Shown here in pieces: positions 12,571 to 23,768 of a stretch of 64,000 nucleotides of DNA (its first letter is position 1; every line of letters starts with the position of its first letter). Made by a program: the position numbers and the translations under genes. The stretch comes from Torymus aiolomorphi. Taxonomy: Eukaryota > Arthropoda > Insecta > Hymenoptera > Torymidae. The notes beneath the pieces were generated by a model. It had not been told where the DNA came from and searched no databases. It worked only from the letters and a program-made list of their open reading frames with translations. The stretch is from contig CM070873.1 of the NCBI GenBank assembly GCA_036365515.1, positions 24,373,085 to 24,437,084 on the forward strand, written 5' to 3'.

Positions 12571-13881
12571 GGTTCCGGATCGATTTTGGTCTCGGCAATT
12601 TTTTTATAAGTATTTCGTAAGCTCTCGAAGAAATTTCCGTGATCAAATTTTTAGGAATCGCATAGTCGCCAGAGACAGAATTTTTTAAATGTATTTTTCA
12701 TGTCTTTTTAGCCGTTTTGCCCCACTTTCATCCCCCTGAAGGAAGGGTTCCGGATCGATTTTGGTCTCGGCAATTTTTTTGTAAGTATTTCGTTAGCTCT
12801 AGAAGAAATTACCGTTATCAAATTTTTAGGAATCGCATAGCCGCTAGAGGCAGAATTTTTTAAAGTTATTTTTCATGTGTTTTTAGCCGTTTTGCCCCCC
12901 TTGCCTCCCCTGAAGGAAGGGTTCCGGATCGATTTTGGTCTCGGCAATTTTTTTATAAGTATTTCGTTAGCTCTAGAAGAAATTACCGTTATCAAATTTT
13001 TAGGAATCGCATAGCCGCTAGAGGCAGAATTTTTTAAAGTTATTTTTCATGTGTTTTTAGCCGTTTTGCCCCACTTGCATCCCCCTGAAGGAAGGGTTCC
13101 GGATCGATTTTGGTCTCGGCAATTTTTTTATAAGTATTTCGTTAGCTCTAGAAGAAATTACCGTTATCAAATTTTTAGGAATCGCATATTCGCAGGAGAC
13201 AGAATTTTTTTTAAATGTATTTTTCATGTCTTTTTAGCCGTTTTGCCCCGCTTGCATCCCCCTGATGGAAGGGTTCCGGATCGATTTTGGTCTCGACAAT
13301 TTTTTTATAAGTATTTGATAAGCTCTTGAAGAAATTCCCGTGATCAAATTTTTAGGAATCGCATAGTCGCTAGAGATAGAATTTTTTAAACGTATTTTTC
13401 ATGTGTTTTTAGCCGTTTTGCCCCACTTGCATCCCCCGAAGGAAGGGTTCCGGATCTATTTTGGTCTCGGCAATTTTTTTATGAGTATTTGGTAAGCTCT
13501 TGAAGAAATTCCCGTGATAAAATTTTTAGGAATTGCGTAGTCGCTAGAGATAGAATTTTTTAAAGGTATTTTTTATGTGTTTTTAGCCGTTTTGCCCCAC
13601 TTGCATCCCCCGGAGGAAGGGTTCCCGATCGATTTTGGTCTCGGCAATTTTTTTATTAGTATTTGGTAAGCTCTTGAAGAAATTCCCGTGTTAAAATTTT
13701 TAGGAAATTCATAAGCTGTTAAAATATAAATTTTTTTATCATGTATTGTCTTGTGAGGGTGGTTTGGGGGCTGATTTTGGGGGATGATCACTTCGGAAAT
13801 AACTTATATCGCTGTTTCTATTGGTTTTATGCATATATCTAACAGATAATATAAAAAAAACCGATTTTCGGAATATTCGAT

Positions 13882-13917
13882 TTTTCGTTCATGATGAACG
13901 TTCAGAACTTCAAACAC
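13882..13917. mobile_element. Solo terminal repeat of MITE family M2
   Basis: This fragment matches the right terminal repeat of family M2 (CGTTCATGATGAACG, then AACTTCAAACAC). No body of the element is present to its left. It directly abuts the M1 copy that follows. Confidence 0.7.
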
Positions 13918-14103
13918 ATTTGCATTTCAACGATGCAAACTTCAGACCCACAACATTTGTATCTAAACCTTTTTCATTAAGTTATTTTATACTATAAAAT
14001 ACTAAATCTTCAGGCGAAACTAAAATTAATTCAATATAACTTTGAAGTAAAATCAATTTATTTTTATTTCGTTACACTCCAACGTTGCAAACTTCAGGCC
14101 CAT
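13918..14103 (+). mobile_element. MITE family M1 copy with inverted left terminus
   Basis: The body (ATCTAAACCTTTTTCATTAAGTTATTTTATACTATAAAATACTAAATC and onward, described here by position 13960-14060) and the right end GCAAACTTCAGGCCCAT match family M1. The left terminal repeat reads in the wrong direction: it shows CGATGCAAACTTCAGACCCA instead of its reverse complement. The left end is therefore flipped or was acquired from another copy. Confidence 0.75.
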
Positions 14104-14896
14104 TATTTTGATTGGTTAAGTATGTGTAGCATTGAAGTTAATCTTTGAAAATGCAAGCTATGAAAAATTTGCGTTGGCACTTATATGTTATAAGGATATT
14201 AAGGTAGTGGAACCAGTTCTCGATAGGTGTCCAGATGTCGATATTTTTCCTTTTAATATCGATTTGTGGTCATTTCTGACAACTATTTGCATAAAAAAAA
14301 ATTTCTTATGGTAACTGAATATCATTCAATCTTATACTGTTAAATTGCGCGCGTTCAAATTACGCCTTCTATTAGAAAAAAATTAAATTATGAATCGACC
14401 TCGCATTCGTCGCGATTTCCGTTGCTACATTAACTTCGCCGTTAGCAAAGGACCTCGTTTGAATAAGCGATTTTACAAGAAAAAAAACGAATTTTTTGAC
14501 CGCATGAACTCATCCTACAATAAAAATAGAAGGCTATTTATGGTTAAACCCAAAAAGCTAACATTTATTTTATTTATTTACTTGTTTATTGAGTTATCGG
14601 GAAGTGCTTCCAAAAAAGCGTGCCAAACAGAATTCTGAATACTGTGAATGTAACCGTAAATTCACATTCGATTTTTAATTTATAATTAATTTATCAATTC
14701 TTGTAATAAATTGTTTCTAGATTTATTATTTTTTGATAGAATTAAGTTGTTTGTCTCTATTTTTTTAGCATAATGTTTATCATACTTTTAGGTTAGTTTT
14801 TCAACATATTTGTATTTGTATTTGATAGTGTACAAAATATTGTTATGAAAACGAATATTCTATGTAATAAGATAGAAAATTTTGTATGCTATAAGT
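14104..14896. other. No gene recognised; two short open frames
   Basis: The stretch is AT-rich. Open frames at 14132-14314 (60 codons) and 14390-14638 (82 codons, basic, with a hydrophobic stretch near the end) both start with ATG, but neither resembles a known family or shows splice signals that I trust. They could be chance frames or remnants of an old element. Confidence 0.35.
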
Positions 14897-16205
14897 AGTG
14901 TCTTTAGCTACAATTTACACACCATGAAAGTTGATTTTGATCCTCTCATGTAAGAGATCTACAATATTATTTAGTTCATTGGGTCCAAATATTTCCTATG
15001 CTAAAGACACCCCAAGTTTTAAATCAATCAACGAGCAACTGAATTGTAGATCTCCTAAGTGAAGGGACCAAAATCAACTTTGAAGGAGTGAAAATTGTAG
15101 CTATAGACTGTACCTATAAGTATACAATATTTACAACTTTCATTATTTGATAACTCACTTATGGACTGGGGAACTTTATCGCAGGAAATATTGGCACCGT
15201 ATGGACAAAATGACTTGATCCATATTTGATATTATTACTTCTGACTATAATAGTTATGACATGTACGTATTACTTTTCCAAATAAAATTTATACGTAACA
15301 TGAGAATTTTATAAAAAACATACATTTTCTTTGATTTTACATTAATTTGTTTTCAAAAACATACTTATATAACGAACTAAAGACACCCCAAGTTTTAAAT
15401 CAATCAACGAGCAACTGAATTGTAGATTTCCTAAGCAAAGGGACCAAAATCAACTTTCAAGGTGTGAAAATTGTAGCTATAGACTGTACCTATAAGTATA
15501 CAATATTTACAACTTTCATTATTCGATAACTCACTTATGGGCTGGAGGACTTTATCACAGGAAATATTGGAACCGTATGGACAAAATGACGATCCATATT
15601 TGATATTATTCCTTCTGACTATAATAGTTATGGCATGTACGTATTACTTTTCCAAATAAAATTTATACGTAACATGAGAATTTTATAAAAACATACATTT
15701 TCTTTGATTTTACATTAATTTGTTTTCAAAAACATACTTATATAACGAACTAAAGACACCCCAAGTTTTAAATCAATCAACGAGCAACTGAACTGTAGAT
15801 CTCCTAAACGAAGGGACCAACATCATCTTTCAAGGTGTGAAAATGGTAGCTATAGACTGTACCTATAAGTATACAATATTTACAACTTTCATTATTCGAT
15901 AACTCACTTATGGGCTGGGGGATTTTATCACAGGAAATATTGGAACCGCATGGACAAAATGACTTCATACATATTTGATATTATTCCTTCTGACTATAAT
16001 AGTTATGGCATGTATGTATTACTTTTCCAAATAAAATTTATACTTAACATGACAATTTTATAAAAACTTACATTTTCTTTGATTTTACAATAATTTGTTT
16101 TCAAAAACATACTTAACCATTATAGTCACAAAGAATAATATCACACATAAAGTCATTTGATCCATCGGATCCATATATGTCCAGTGGTAAAGTTACCCAG
16201 CATAT
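14897..16205. mobile_element. Foldback-like element with three 375-bp tandem units
   Basis: Units starting CTAAAGACACCCCAAG lie at 15001, 15379 and 15750 (spacings 378 and 371) and are highly similar. The left flank, 14898-14967, is an inverted copy of the start of the unit (GTGTCTTTAGCTACAATTT faces AAATTGTAGCTATAGAC-type sequence). The right flank, 16110-16200, is an inverted copy of a middle part (GGTAAAGTTACCCAG faces CTGGGGAACTTTATC). The tandem units are therefore bracketed by inverted partial copies, as in foldback or MITE-derived satellite elements. No coding capacity was seen. Confidence 0.7.
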
Positions 16206-17006
16206 ATTAAGTACTTATAAATGTGGATTTTTCATAATAAATTATGGTATTAATTTATTTATATTATGACCAGTTCTATTTATAAATAAGTAATGTCAAA
16301 GAGTTATCAATTTACTGTTTTATTACTTTAGAAAAGTAAACCAATTGTAACTTTCTAACCTCGATTTTGTGTCCACATTTCACAAGCTATCGACAACTGT
16401 GTCACCTACGTACCGAGAACTGTTCTGGCGCCGAAACTAGTTATCGAGAACTACTCTGGCGACATTATATTTTTAATAATTATTTTCTCCCTTAATATTT
16501 ATTAAATCTGAACTTTTTTTTTTCATTTACTTTATTTGAACTTGTTCTATAACTTTATAAAAGAAAATAATTGTTTTCTCCAATAAAAATATTGGTTTTT
16601 GGAACAAAATGTTACCTTGCGTCTTACGCTACCGAGAACTGGTTCCATTACCTTACATTGTAGAGCGAAGAAACATGAATTAAAGAAAAAGCTATCGACG
16701 AGGTTACTAGATGGGGAAAGTTATAAAAAAGTCATAAGATAATCGACGTTTTATGAGGATCTGATGTCCATATATTTAGTATAGTTGCAAGTAATTATAC
16801 TTGAGTAACTTTTCCGCATAATGACGTGATTAATTTTTTTTTTAATTTCATGTTTTCATAGGCTTGAAATGATAGCACAAATCTGCCAGTTTGCACTTTC
16901 AAAATTAGCGTTTCACATGATTTTGTTCAATTAAAGCACCTTTGAACGCGTTTTTTTACGTTTTTGAGGTTATATGTGTTACTTGAAAATAATTGTTCCT
17001 TGAAAT
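16206..17006. other. No gene recognised
   Basis: AT-rich DNA. The phrases CGAGAACTGTTCTGGCG (about 16418), CGAGAACTACTCTGGCG (about 16446) and CGAGAACTGGTTCC (16632) form a loose direct repeat. A near copy of the recurrent TTTTGAGGTTATGT motif is at 16962-16975. Nothing else was seen. Confidence 0.5.
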
Positions 17007-17014
17007 AATTTTTT

Positions 17015-17236
17015 ATGGGTTTGAAGTTTGCATCGTTGGGATGCAACGAAATCATTTTTACAATTGCTCAAAGTTATTAAACAATGGAAATTTTATCCAA
17101 ACCTTCGTTATAAAGTATTTTATACTATAAAACCCTAAATCGAAACACAAAATCAGTATTAATTAGTATAAACTTGAAGTAAAATGAATTATGTTTTTAC
17201 TTCGTTGCGCCCCAACGTTGCAAACTTCAGACCCAT
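17015..17236 (+). mobile_element. MITE family M1 copy (222 bp)
   Basis: The termini are ATGGGTTTGAAGTTTGC and GCAAACTTCAGACCCAT, followed inward by a second inverted block containing ATGCAACGAAAT. Flanking 8-bp duplications are AATTTTTT and AATTTTGT (7 of 8). The 8-bp duplication size is typical of hAT-superfamily elements. No transposase is encoded, so this is a non-autonomous element. Confidence 0.92.
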
Positions 17237-17379
17237 AATTTTGTATCATAGTATATTAATAAGATATTAACGTTACTTCATTTTCAGCTTCTTCCTTTTT
17301 TATAAATAGATAAATAGATCCCACGTTAGAATATAATAAAAATTAAAGCTGACAAGTTGTTTAAAATTCTCATAATATA

Positions 17380-17624
17380 ATGGGTCTGAAGTTTGCATCG
17401 TTCCAACGATGTTGCATTCCAATGCAGCGAAATAATTTTTTGCAATTGATTAAAGCTATTAAATAACGGAAAGTTCATCTAAATCTTTGTTATAAAGTTA
17501 TTTTATACTATAAAACACTAAATCTACACGCAAAATTGATATTAATTAGTATAAACTTGAAGTAAAATGAAAATTATTTTTTTTTTATTTTGTTGCACTC
17601 CAACCCTGCGAACTTCAGACCCAT
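17380..17624 (+). mobile_element. MITE family M1 copy (245 bp)
   Basis: Same termini and body as the other M1 copies. The flanking 8-bp duplication ATAATATA is perfect on both sides (17372-17379 and 17625-17632). The body is slightly longer than the other copies, with an extra stretch near the left end (CAACGATGTTGCATTCC). Confidence 0.93.
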
Positions 17625-18035
17625 ATAATATATATCGAAATCGTATATTATCGTATCTATCATAGGTGAAATATTTTCAAACAGTAACTTTGATGTGAAA
17701 ATACACTCGAGCAATCATAAAAACAAGAACGATTATATTTCTCTGTAAAGATTAATTTCTTGATGAATGTAGTATCTGGTAGAGCATATATGTATGATTT
17801 ATGACATGAACTTCTTATCCCTAACCGTATTAAAAGCTATAAGTTACTTTATATATTTACATACATACACGTGAAGCAGACTTTTCATCAGTTTATACTT
17901 ATCATTAAATTATGATTAAGAAAGCGTAAACATGATATTTTTCGAATTTTTTTGTATCACCAGATTGTAACATTCCACTCTGTTTATAGTTTTTATTTCA
18001 ATATTGGTAGGCTTACCGAGATACACTTATTCTTA

Positions 18036-18260
18036 ACGTGTTTGAAATTCTGAACGTTCATAATGAACGAAATATTAACTTAAAGTTTCTAATTCTGGTT
18101 AGAATTCCCCGGAGTGTGGTTTACTGGTGACTGCAAGAGTGAGAAGTGAAGAAATACAGTTATTATCCGATTTTAAATGTATTAAGTAGCCAAATTCGGC
18201 TAAATTTGAAGATGGCAAAAATTTTTCGTTCACTATGAACGTTCGAAATTTCAAACACCT
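18036..18260 (+). mobile_element. MITE family M2 copy (225 bp)
   Basis: The termini are ACGTGTTTGAAATTCTGAAC and GTTCGAAATTTCAAACACCT, each followed inward by the near-palindromic GAACGTTCATAATGAACG block. Flanking 8-bp duplications TATTCTTA (18028-18035 and 18261-18268) are perfect. The internal part contains GGTTAGAATTCCCCGGAGTG. It carries no coding capacity. Confidence 0.93.
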
Positions 18261-18349
18261 TATTCTTAGCAACAAATGGAAATCGAAGATCGCTTACCCA
18301 TGATCCAAACTTTACATCAATGAATTGTACATGTGATACCTCACCTTCA

Positions 18350-18720
18350 ACATTCGCGCGGTTTTCGCTCTGCAACTATTATACAATAAATTCCAAATGC
18401 TCCTTTGATGTGGAGTAGGTTGTGCGCGCGCACGAGAGAGAGAGAGCGAGAGAGAGGTCGATCGGCCTTGAGATACATTTGTCATAAGAAAACGATAACG
18501 GCTGCGGAGCGCGGCGACACCGGCCGTTGCGTTGCGTAACGCATGGCGCGAGGAAAAGATTTCACGGGCCGGTGGGCTGTTTTTTCTTTCTTCCTTTTGA
18601 TGAACCGATGATTGCAGCAGTTGTAGATACGTAAAATGTGGTGGGTTGTTGGAGGATATACGCGAAGAAGAAGATGAAGAATCGAGTTTCACTTGCCTTT
18701 CGTAGAGGTTGCGATAAATA
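18350..18720. promoter_or_regulatory. CpG-rich patch with GA microsatellite
   Basis: GC-rich DNA with many CpG steps (GGCTGCGGAGCGCGGCGACACC, described here at 18499-18520) and a GA tract at 18434-18457. GA tracts in insects can bind GAGA-type factors. A minus-strand open frame covers much of it but is rich in Ser/Arg from low-complexity sequence and is not convincing. It could be a promoter, an enhancer or a 5' exon; no TSS evidence is available. Confidence 0.35.
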
Positions 18721-19428
18721 TTCGCATTGTTATAACGGAATATTAAGGAATCCTGTGAAATAGTTTCTAAAGAAAACGGCGAAGCAGCATGAAAATTGAT
18801 GTGGTTGACGGTCTATAAGAGTGGTGGACGAAATTTTATGATTCGATTTAGATGATTGAAAAAGATTCAAGGGATATCTACTTTTGTTGTAATTTTCGTA
18901 GCCCAAATAAAAATCTTTTTTGATAGTTAGCAAGAGCCGGTTGTAGAAATTGTACTAATTAAATTGCATCATCAGAAGATTATCATATCATTCGAAAATA
19001 GTTTAACTATAACGAGTTTTCTGCAATTAAATTGAATTGAAGTTATTCTCTAATTTAAACATGAATTAATGAATGCAAAGAAAGGAAATAAGATCGTTAA
19101 TTGGCATAATAACAATTACTGTAACAGTTTCGGTGATAAATTACTTATGTAAGGAATTGATCTTGAAAAACATCATTTCCTGTTTTGCAATAAGAGAGAC
19201 TATTAATTAATATTACTTGTAAATTACTAAATGGCCCAGTGCAAAAGACGAGTCCCAAAATTAATCGTACACCGATACAAAAATTAGGGGAAAAATTCCT
19301 TTTTTTTCTTGTAATTTCGCAATATTGAGTAAAAAGCCAAAATATTTGCTATTTTTATTGGAAAAAATTAAAAAATCATAAGTGAAAAATTCCTATGTTT
19401 CTATGTATTTTTCCAATGGGACACGGTA

Positions 19429-20261
19429 CACTGAGAGAAATATTTGGGTAATCCCCTTAATTTTTAACGTATGAAATTCATTTTGTAGGGACTACACGAT
19501 TTTAGAGTATGCATAACTTTCCGTGTGAGTAATAAATACTCTCACTGTAATCCACGTATTCTTTGGTAACCGCAACCAAAAATTGTCGTAAAGGCGTGAC
19601 TGGGTACGCTCTACCCATTTCAATAGTAAGCGTTACCATTTAGCTGCCTTGAGATAACAGCGCATTGCGGCTCGCGGCAACCGCTCGTGTTGCGATAGGT
19701 TATGGTGTCTATTCTTCAAGAGGCTAGCTTTCTTTATCCTTCTTGTTTTTTCTAAGATTATACAGTTCATTATTATTTCGTTTCTTATATACCATCAGAA
19801 ACTCGAACCAAATTTATTATGTATATAAATATTTTAAATATAATCTTTTATATACAACGCAGAAAAAATAATTTATCGACGCTACTACAAAATCGATTAT
19901 GTCTATCGTATTGATAATTAGCGCTACTCACAATTGAGTAATGCCTACCATTTTACCTTTACGATTTGTTTTTGGTTATGGCTACCCTGACAGACTCATA
20001 GACATAAGAGAGATAGACTGCGGGTGTAGATTAGCAAGAGTGGCACCTCTAACCATGTTCGCGCACATGCGTTAGAGAGAGACAGCATACCTTCTATTAC
20101 ATATACCTTCTATGCATCTGTCTCTCTCACAACGGGTGCCACTCTCACTAACCTACACCCGCAGTCTATCTCTCTTATGTCTATGGACAGACTCAACGGT
20201 AATCATTTGGCTAGCGACTACCATGTTAAGTTATGGGATCACCAAGATATTTCTTTCAGTA
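19429..20261. mobile_element. M3-family TIR element, interrupted by a nested MITE
   Basis: The left end CACTGAGAGAAATATTTGGG matches the inverted right end (TATTTCTTTCAGT, with GGGATCACC just inside). TA flanks both ends, consistent with a TA duplication. The interior is GC-mixed with repeated TACGCTCTACC/AGCGTTACC phrases. A 189-bp MITE sits near the right end. No transposase frame is visible. Confidence 0.72.
19997..20185. mobile_element. 189-bp MITE with about 50-bp terminal inverted repeats
   Basis: The ends CATAGACATAAGAGAGATAG and CTATCTCTCTTATGTCTATG are perfect inverted copies, and the similarity continues through GACTGCGGGTGTAG and AGAGTGGCACC. A perfect 8-bp duplication GACAGACT (19989-19996 and 20186-20193) flanks it, so it is probably hAT-like. 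The terminal repeats fill about half of the element, and they look young. Confidence 0.95.
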
Positions 20262-20539
20262 TAATGTTTATGCGAATGTATCAATATTGCCAGTTTACCA
20301 TGAAAAATGGGAATTTTTCCGGGGATTTTCCCACCATTTTTCTATCAGAGTACATTTCGATCATAACATTTCGATCACACATTTCGATGATAACTAGAAT
20401 TGATCAATATCATAAGCCCTTCTTCCAATTAAATTACAATAAATATACATCTTTATGCAAGTTCACATGGACAACATTTCACACTACAACTTCCGATCTG
20501 CCCCGACGAAATTCCCTACTGTCCGAGACATAATATCAA

Positions 20540-20720
20540 CCGAGGACGCGCCCACGTGTCGACGAAAAAAAAACTTTCGTTTCGACAGCTTCTTTCTCGT
20601 GCTTCCGCGTTCGGCTTTATACTCCTTTGTTCTCCGCTTTTTAATGTGGGTGCGGCTGCGCGCTTCCGCGAATTTTGTGAATCGATGAGCGTCGGCACGC
20701 GACGCGCTTAGGGGGATCTA
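20540..20720. promoter_or_regulatory. CpG-rich patch
   Basis: A short GC-rich burst (GTGTCGACG, GTGCGGCTGCGCGCTTCCGCG) stands within AT-rich DNA. It may be regulatory or a non-coding exon. Overlapping open frames on both strands argue against any single coding frame. Confidence 0.3.
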
Positions 20721-20884
20721 TCGTGCTACAATCTATTTCGAAAGTTAATTTTTCGTTGTTGTACATGGATAATCAGTAGAAGTTGTCATACGTAGAAGTG
20801 TGTAGTGGCGTATTTGAAAAACAGAACGTTGTGGAATTATACGGATGGTTTGTTACATTTAGTGTAAGCTTTTAAGCATGGCTG

Positions 20885-21602
20885 TAGAGGAGAGCGAGGC
20901 GCAGGCACTACTGGCCGAAAAACTTTGATTTAGGATATGTTTAAAAATAATTGATTTCTATAATATTAATAGATCATTACTTACTTCTGGAAATAAATGC
21001 CGTACTTTACAAAAGTTTGGGGCGGTCTTGCAGTAGAAATTTCAATAACAAAAGTGAGCAGAAGTTGTTTAGGTCTTACTTTTAGATTGGTAAATTAATT
21101 TTAAAAGCCAATTAACCGGGCCAGGCACTCACTCACGGATCTTTTCAAACTCCGAAACATTTTGCATGTAAAGAAGGTTATGTTCGCATGTTTTTATTCG
21201 GCAACACGGTGTTCATAGGCCAGACGTACCCCGCTAAGTATTTTTATTTGTATTTGCTAATAACTTTCTTTAAGTCGTAGGATAAGAGTTCAAAAAAGAA
21301 AATTAAAGTTCGAGAACTAAGCTTTCGAATCTGCCCCTTAAGAAATATGTATAAACGTTAATTAAAACTTAAACCATCGACTGAAAATTACTTGCCGACG
21401 ACATTCCCGAGCTCGAAATTTTAACTTCAATATTTATTAAAAATATATATATTAAATTTTTGTAAGTTTCAAATCATTAATAAAAGCGTGGTAGGCTGAG
21501 GATTTAATCTCGAAAAGAATAATATAAAAATATTCATTTAAAATATTAAAATTTTAGATGCCAAAGTAACCTAGCCTGCCAATGTTGCCTCTCTCTCCCC
21601 TA
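20885..21602. mobile_element. Possible 718-bp TIR element
   Basis: TAGAGGAGAGCGAGGC at the left and GCCTCTCTCTCCCCTA at the right form a 16-bp imperfect inverted repeat with 14 matches. Both end in TA. The sequence between is AT-rich with no coding frame. Low-complexity purine/pyrimidine ends could mimic a terminal repeat by chance. Confidence 0.4.
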
Positions 21603-21796
21603 CTCTGATTTAGATGTACTTTATATCCTTACGTGTGTATGTACAACTACTAGGTATATAACTTAAAAATGGTAACGTTAACATTTTTTAAATCTGGAAT
21701 GGGTTCTAGCTGTGATTTCAAATTATTTATCAGTCTTTGAAGAAAATTGTAAAAGTATAAGCTTTTGCGTTATGAATGTAAATATGGTGTATTTTG

Positions 21797-22021
21797 ACGT
21801 GTTTGAAATTCCGAACGTTCATAATGAACGAAATATTAACTTAAAGTTTCTAATTCTGGTTAGAATTCCCCGGAGTGTGGTTTACTGGTGACTGCAAGAG
21901 TGAGAAGTGAAGAAATATAGTTATTATCCGATTTTAAATGTATTAAGTAGCCAAATTCGGCTAAATTTGAAAATGGCAAAAATCTTTCGTTCACTATGAA
22001 CGTTCGAAATTTCAAACACCT
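21797..22021 (+). mobile_element. MITE family M2 copy (225 bp)
   Basis: Nearly identical to the copy at 18036. A perfect 8-bp duplication GTATTTTG (21789-21796 and 22022-22029) flanks it. Confidence 0.95.
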
Positions 22022-22029
22022 GTATTTTG

Positions 22030-22814
22030 CAAGAAAACAAATTTTTGCAACCAATCAAATTTCCAAATCGTCTGAAATATTGGAATATGTCGTAGTTTCA
22101 ACTAAAATGCACCTTCAAGAGGTTTTTTTACTAAAATTTCTAAAAGAAATGAAAAATTGTTATACTCTCCATAATTTTTACAGTCCCCTTCGTATCCCAG
22201 CCACATTGTGGATGATTAACGATTAGAGTTACCTTCTCGAGTTTATTTGAATTTTTATTCCACATTTTTAGGATATCATTAAACCATGAAGTCATTAATA
22301 GCAGATAAAAATCATTCCAATTTATATCGATATATTAAATCCTTAAATTAAGAGTATGTCAGAACCTTTATAGATGCGTTTTTCTCATTTCATTTTTAAT
22401 GTTTTTCAATTATTTGGAGTACATTAGATGACTAAAACAATCGATGACAATTCAAAAAAATAACAAGATAAAAAATAATAAAATTGTCACGAGTAAATTA
22501 TTGTACAGTACCTCCGAGATCTCCCCTAAAAAATGTAACACTCTTTTAAGCAAAAAAGCTCTCACTACTTATTATTCTCAAAGCGAAACAATATCCTATC
22601 ACCTCTCGGTCAATTCCTCGCCGCTCATATACCGCGCGCAATGACAAAAAGCGCCGGCAGTGCGTCGACCTTAAAAGATCTCTCTCTCTCCCCCTCTCTC
22701 TCTTCTTTCTCTCTCTCTCTCGCTTCGCCGGGGCTGCTGCTGCTGTTGCCATCCGATTCCACGGCGCAACTTCGGAAGCCTTTCTAAAAATATACCTACG
22801 TGCGCGCGGTTAAA

Positions 22815-22889
<75 letters not shown>

Positions 22890-23548
22890 AAATGAATGAA
22901 AGCACAGGCGGAGGCGCGGCTGCCGGAACCTCAAATTTTCAAAGTTGACACTGTGGTGCGGAGGAGTCCTCCTCTGGTTGAATTTGAATTTAGAGGTTCT
23001 TTTATCGGTTATTTATTTTTACCCTTGTGGCTACGAATAATTTTGGTTGAATGAGTACTTTTGAAGAGGTTCTTGCAATAAACTTTAGGAGATGTGAAGT
23101 ATTTATATCTGGTCCGATCCATACCCTTATTTATACAGTTTCAGATTCTTTTTGCAAATTTAAAATGATGTTACCTTGTACCCTGGATTTAATATCTTCA
23201 GATATGGTATATTCCATTGGTGGTCGTCAAAAACCTACATATGTCTCCAAAGAAGATTAAATACTAGCTATATACATACATTTATTGAGCAGATATTAGG
23301 TGAATGAATAATATATCGAAAAAAGTTATTTCTTTCTTGACGTATTAAGATATTAATTATTGAAAAAATAAGCTCAAAACTTAATTTTTTATCACGTTCA
23401 AGTTGTATTTTTTTTCTTCCAACCTTTATTCACAATTTTATCCCTGAATCTTTTGTTTTTCATTTGCACCTACGATGACATGTTGTTGAAGTGTTTCAGT
23501 ATTTATATAAATTTCTAATAACAGTTTTCACGCCTATGTGTGAAAATT
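22030..23548. other. No gene recognised; CpG/CT-rich core
   Basis: 22030-22600 and 22960-23548 are AT-rich without a recognisable gene. An open frame of 69 codons at 23051-23260 has a plausible composition but no known domain. 22600-22960 is a CpG-rich patch containing two CT microsatellites (22679-22721 and 22819-22886). Confidence 0.5.
22819..22886. repeat. (CT)34 microsatellite
   Basis: An uninterrupted CT tract of about 68 bp is preceded at 22679-22721 by a shorter interrupted CT tract. Both lie in a CpG-rich patch. Confidence 0.98.
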
Positions 23549-23556
23549 CAATTTCC

Positions 23557-23768
23557 ATGGGTTCAGACCCATGGAAATACATTTCTTACAATTAATTTAA
23601 TTTATTAAACAATGGAAATTTCATCTAAACCTTTGTTAGAAAGTTATTTTATTCTATAAAACACTAAATCTACACACAAAATTAATTATTAATTAGCATA
23701 ACCATGAAGCAAAATAAATGTTTTTTTGTCATTTCGTTACACTCCAACGTTGCAAACTTCAGACTCAT
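23557..23768 (+). mobile_element. MITE family M1 copy with collapsed left end (212 bp)
   Basis: The right end GCAAACTTCAGACTCAT and the body are normal. At the left the element opens with ATGGGTTCAGACCCAT, which is a hairpin made of the first six bases of the left terminus joined to an inverted terminal piece. The perfect 8-bp duplication CAATTTCC (23549-23556 and 23769-23776) shows that these are the true element borders, so the rearrangement happened during or after insertion. Confidence 0.9.

Larger units (their letters stand above)
7471..13712 (+). repeat. Satellite array 2, same monomer, opposite orientation
   Basis: About 36 tandem monomers of about 175 bp are present, with GGTCTCGGCAATTTTTTTAT recurring at 7511, 7685, 7860 and onward. 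The unit is the reverse complement of array 1. The left edge starts at CACTTGCATCCCCCTG (7471) and the right edge fades out at about 13712, where the last monomers (from about 13260) are more diverged from the array core. This edge decay is normal for satellites. Small length changes occur, such as T-runs near 10926, 11978 and 12330. All open frames inside it are by-products of the repeat. Confidence 0.97.

Noticed and set aside
165..13329. Dozens of 60-158-codon open frames with shared peptide phrases such as HPPEGRVPDRFWSRQFFYKY
   Set aside because: They are readings of the satellite monomer. The 175-bp unit changes frame each repeat, the frames occur in both arrays on opposite strands, and none has a constant start or end.
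1..13712. Possible CRISPR-like array
   Set aside because: The repeat unit is 175 bp, with no short repeat/variable spacer pattern, and the context is eukaryotic satellite DNA.
14897..16205. Retrotransposon long terminal repeats
   Set aside because: The direct repeats are adjacent tandem units without any coding interior or primer-binding site.
22671..22934. Arg-Glu repeat open frame
   Set aside because: It is a translation of the CT/GA microsatellite.
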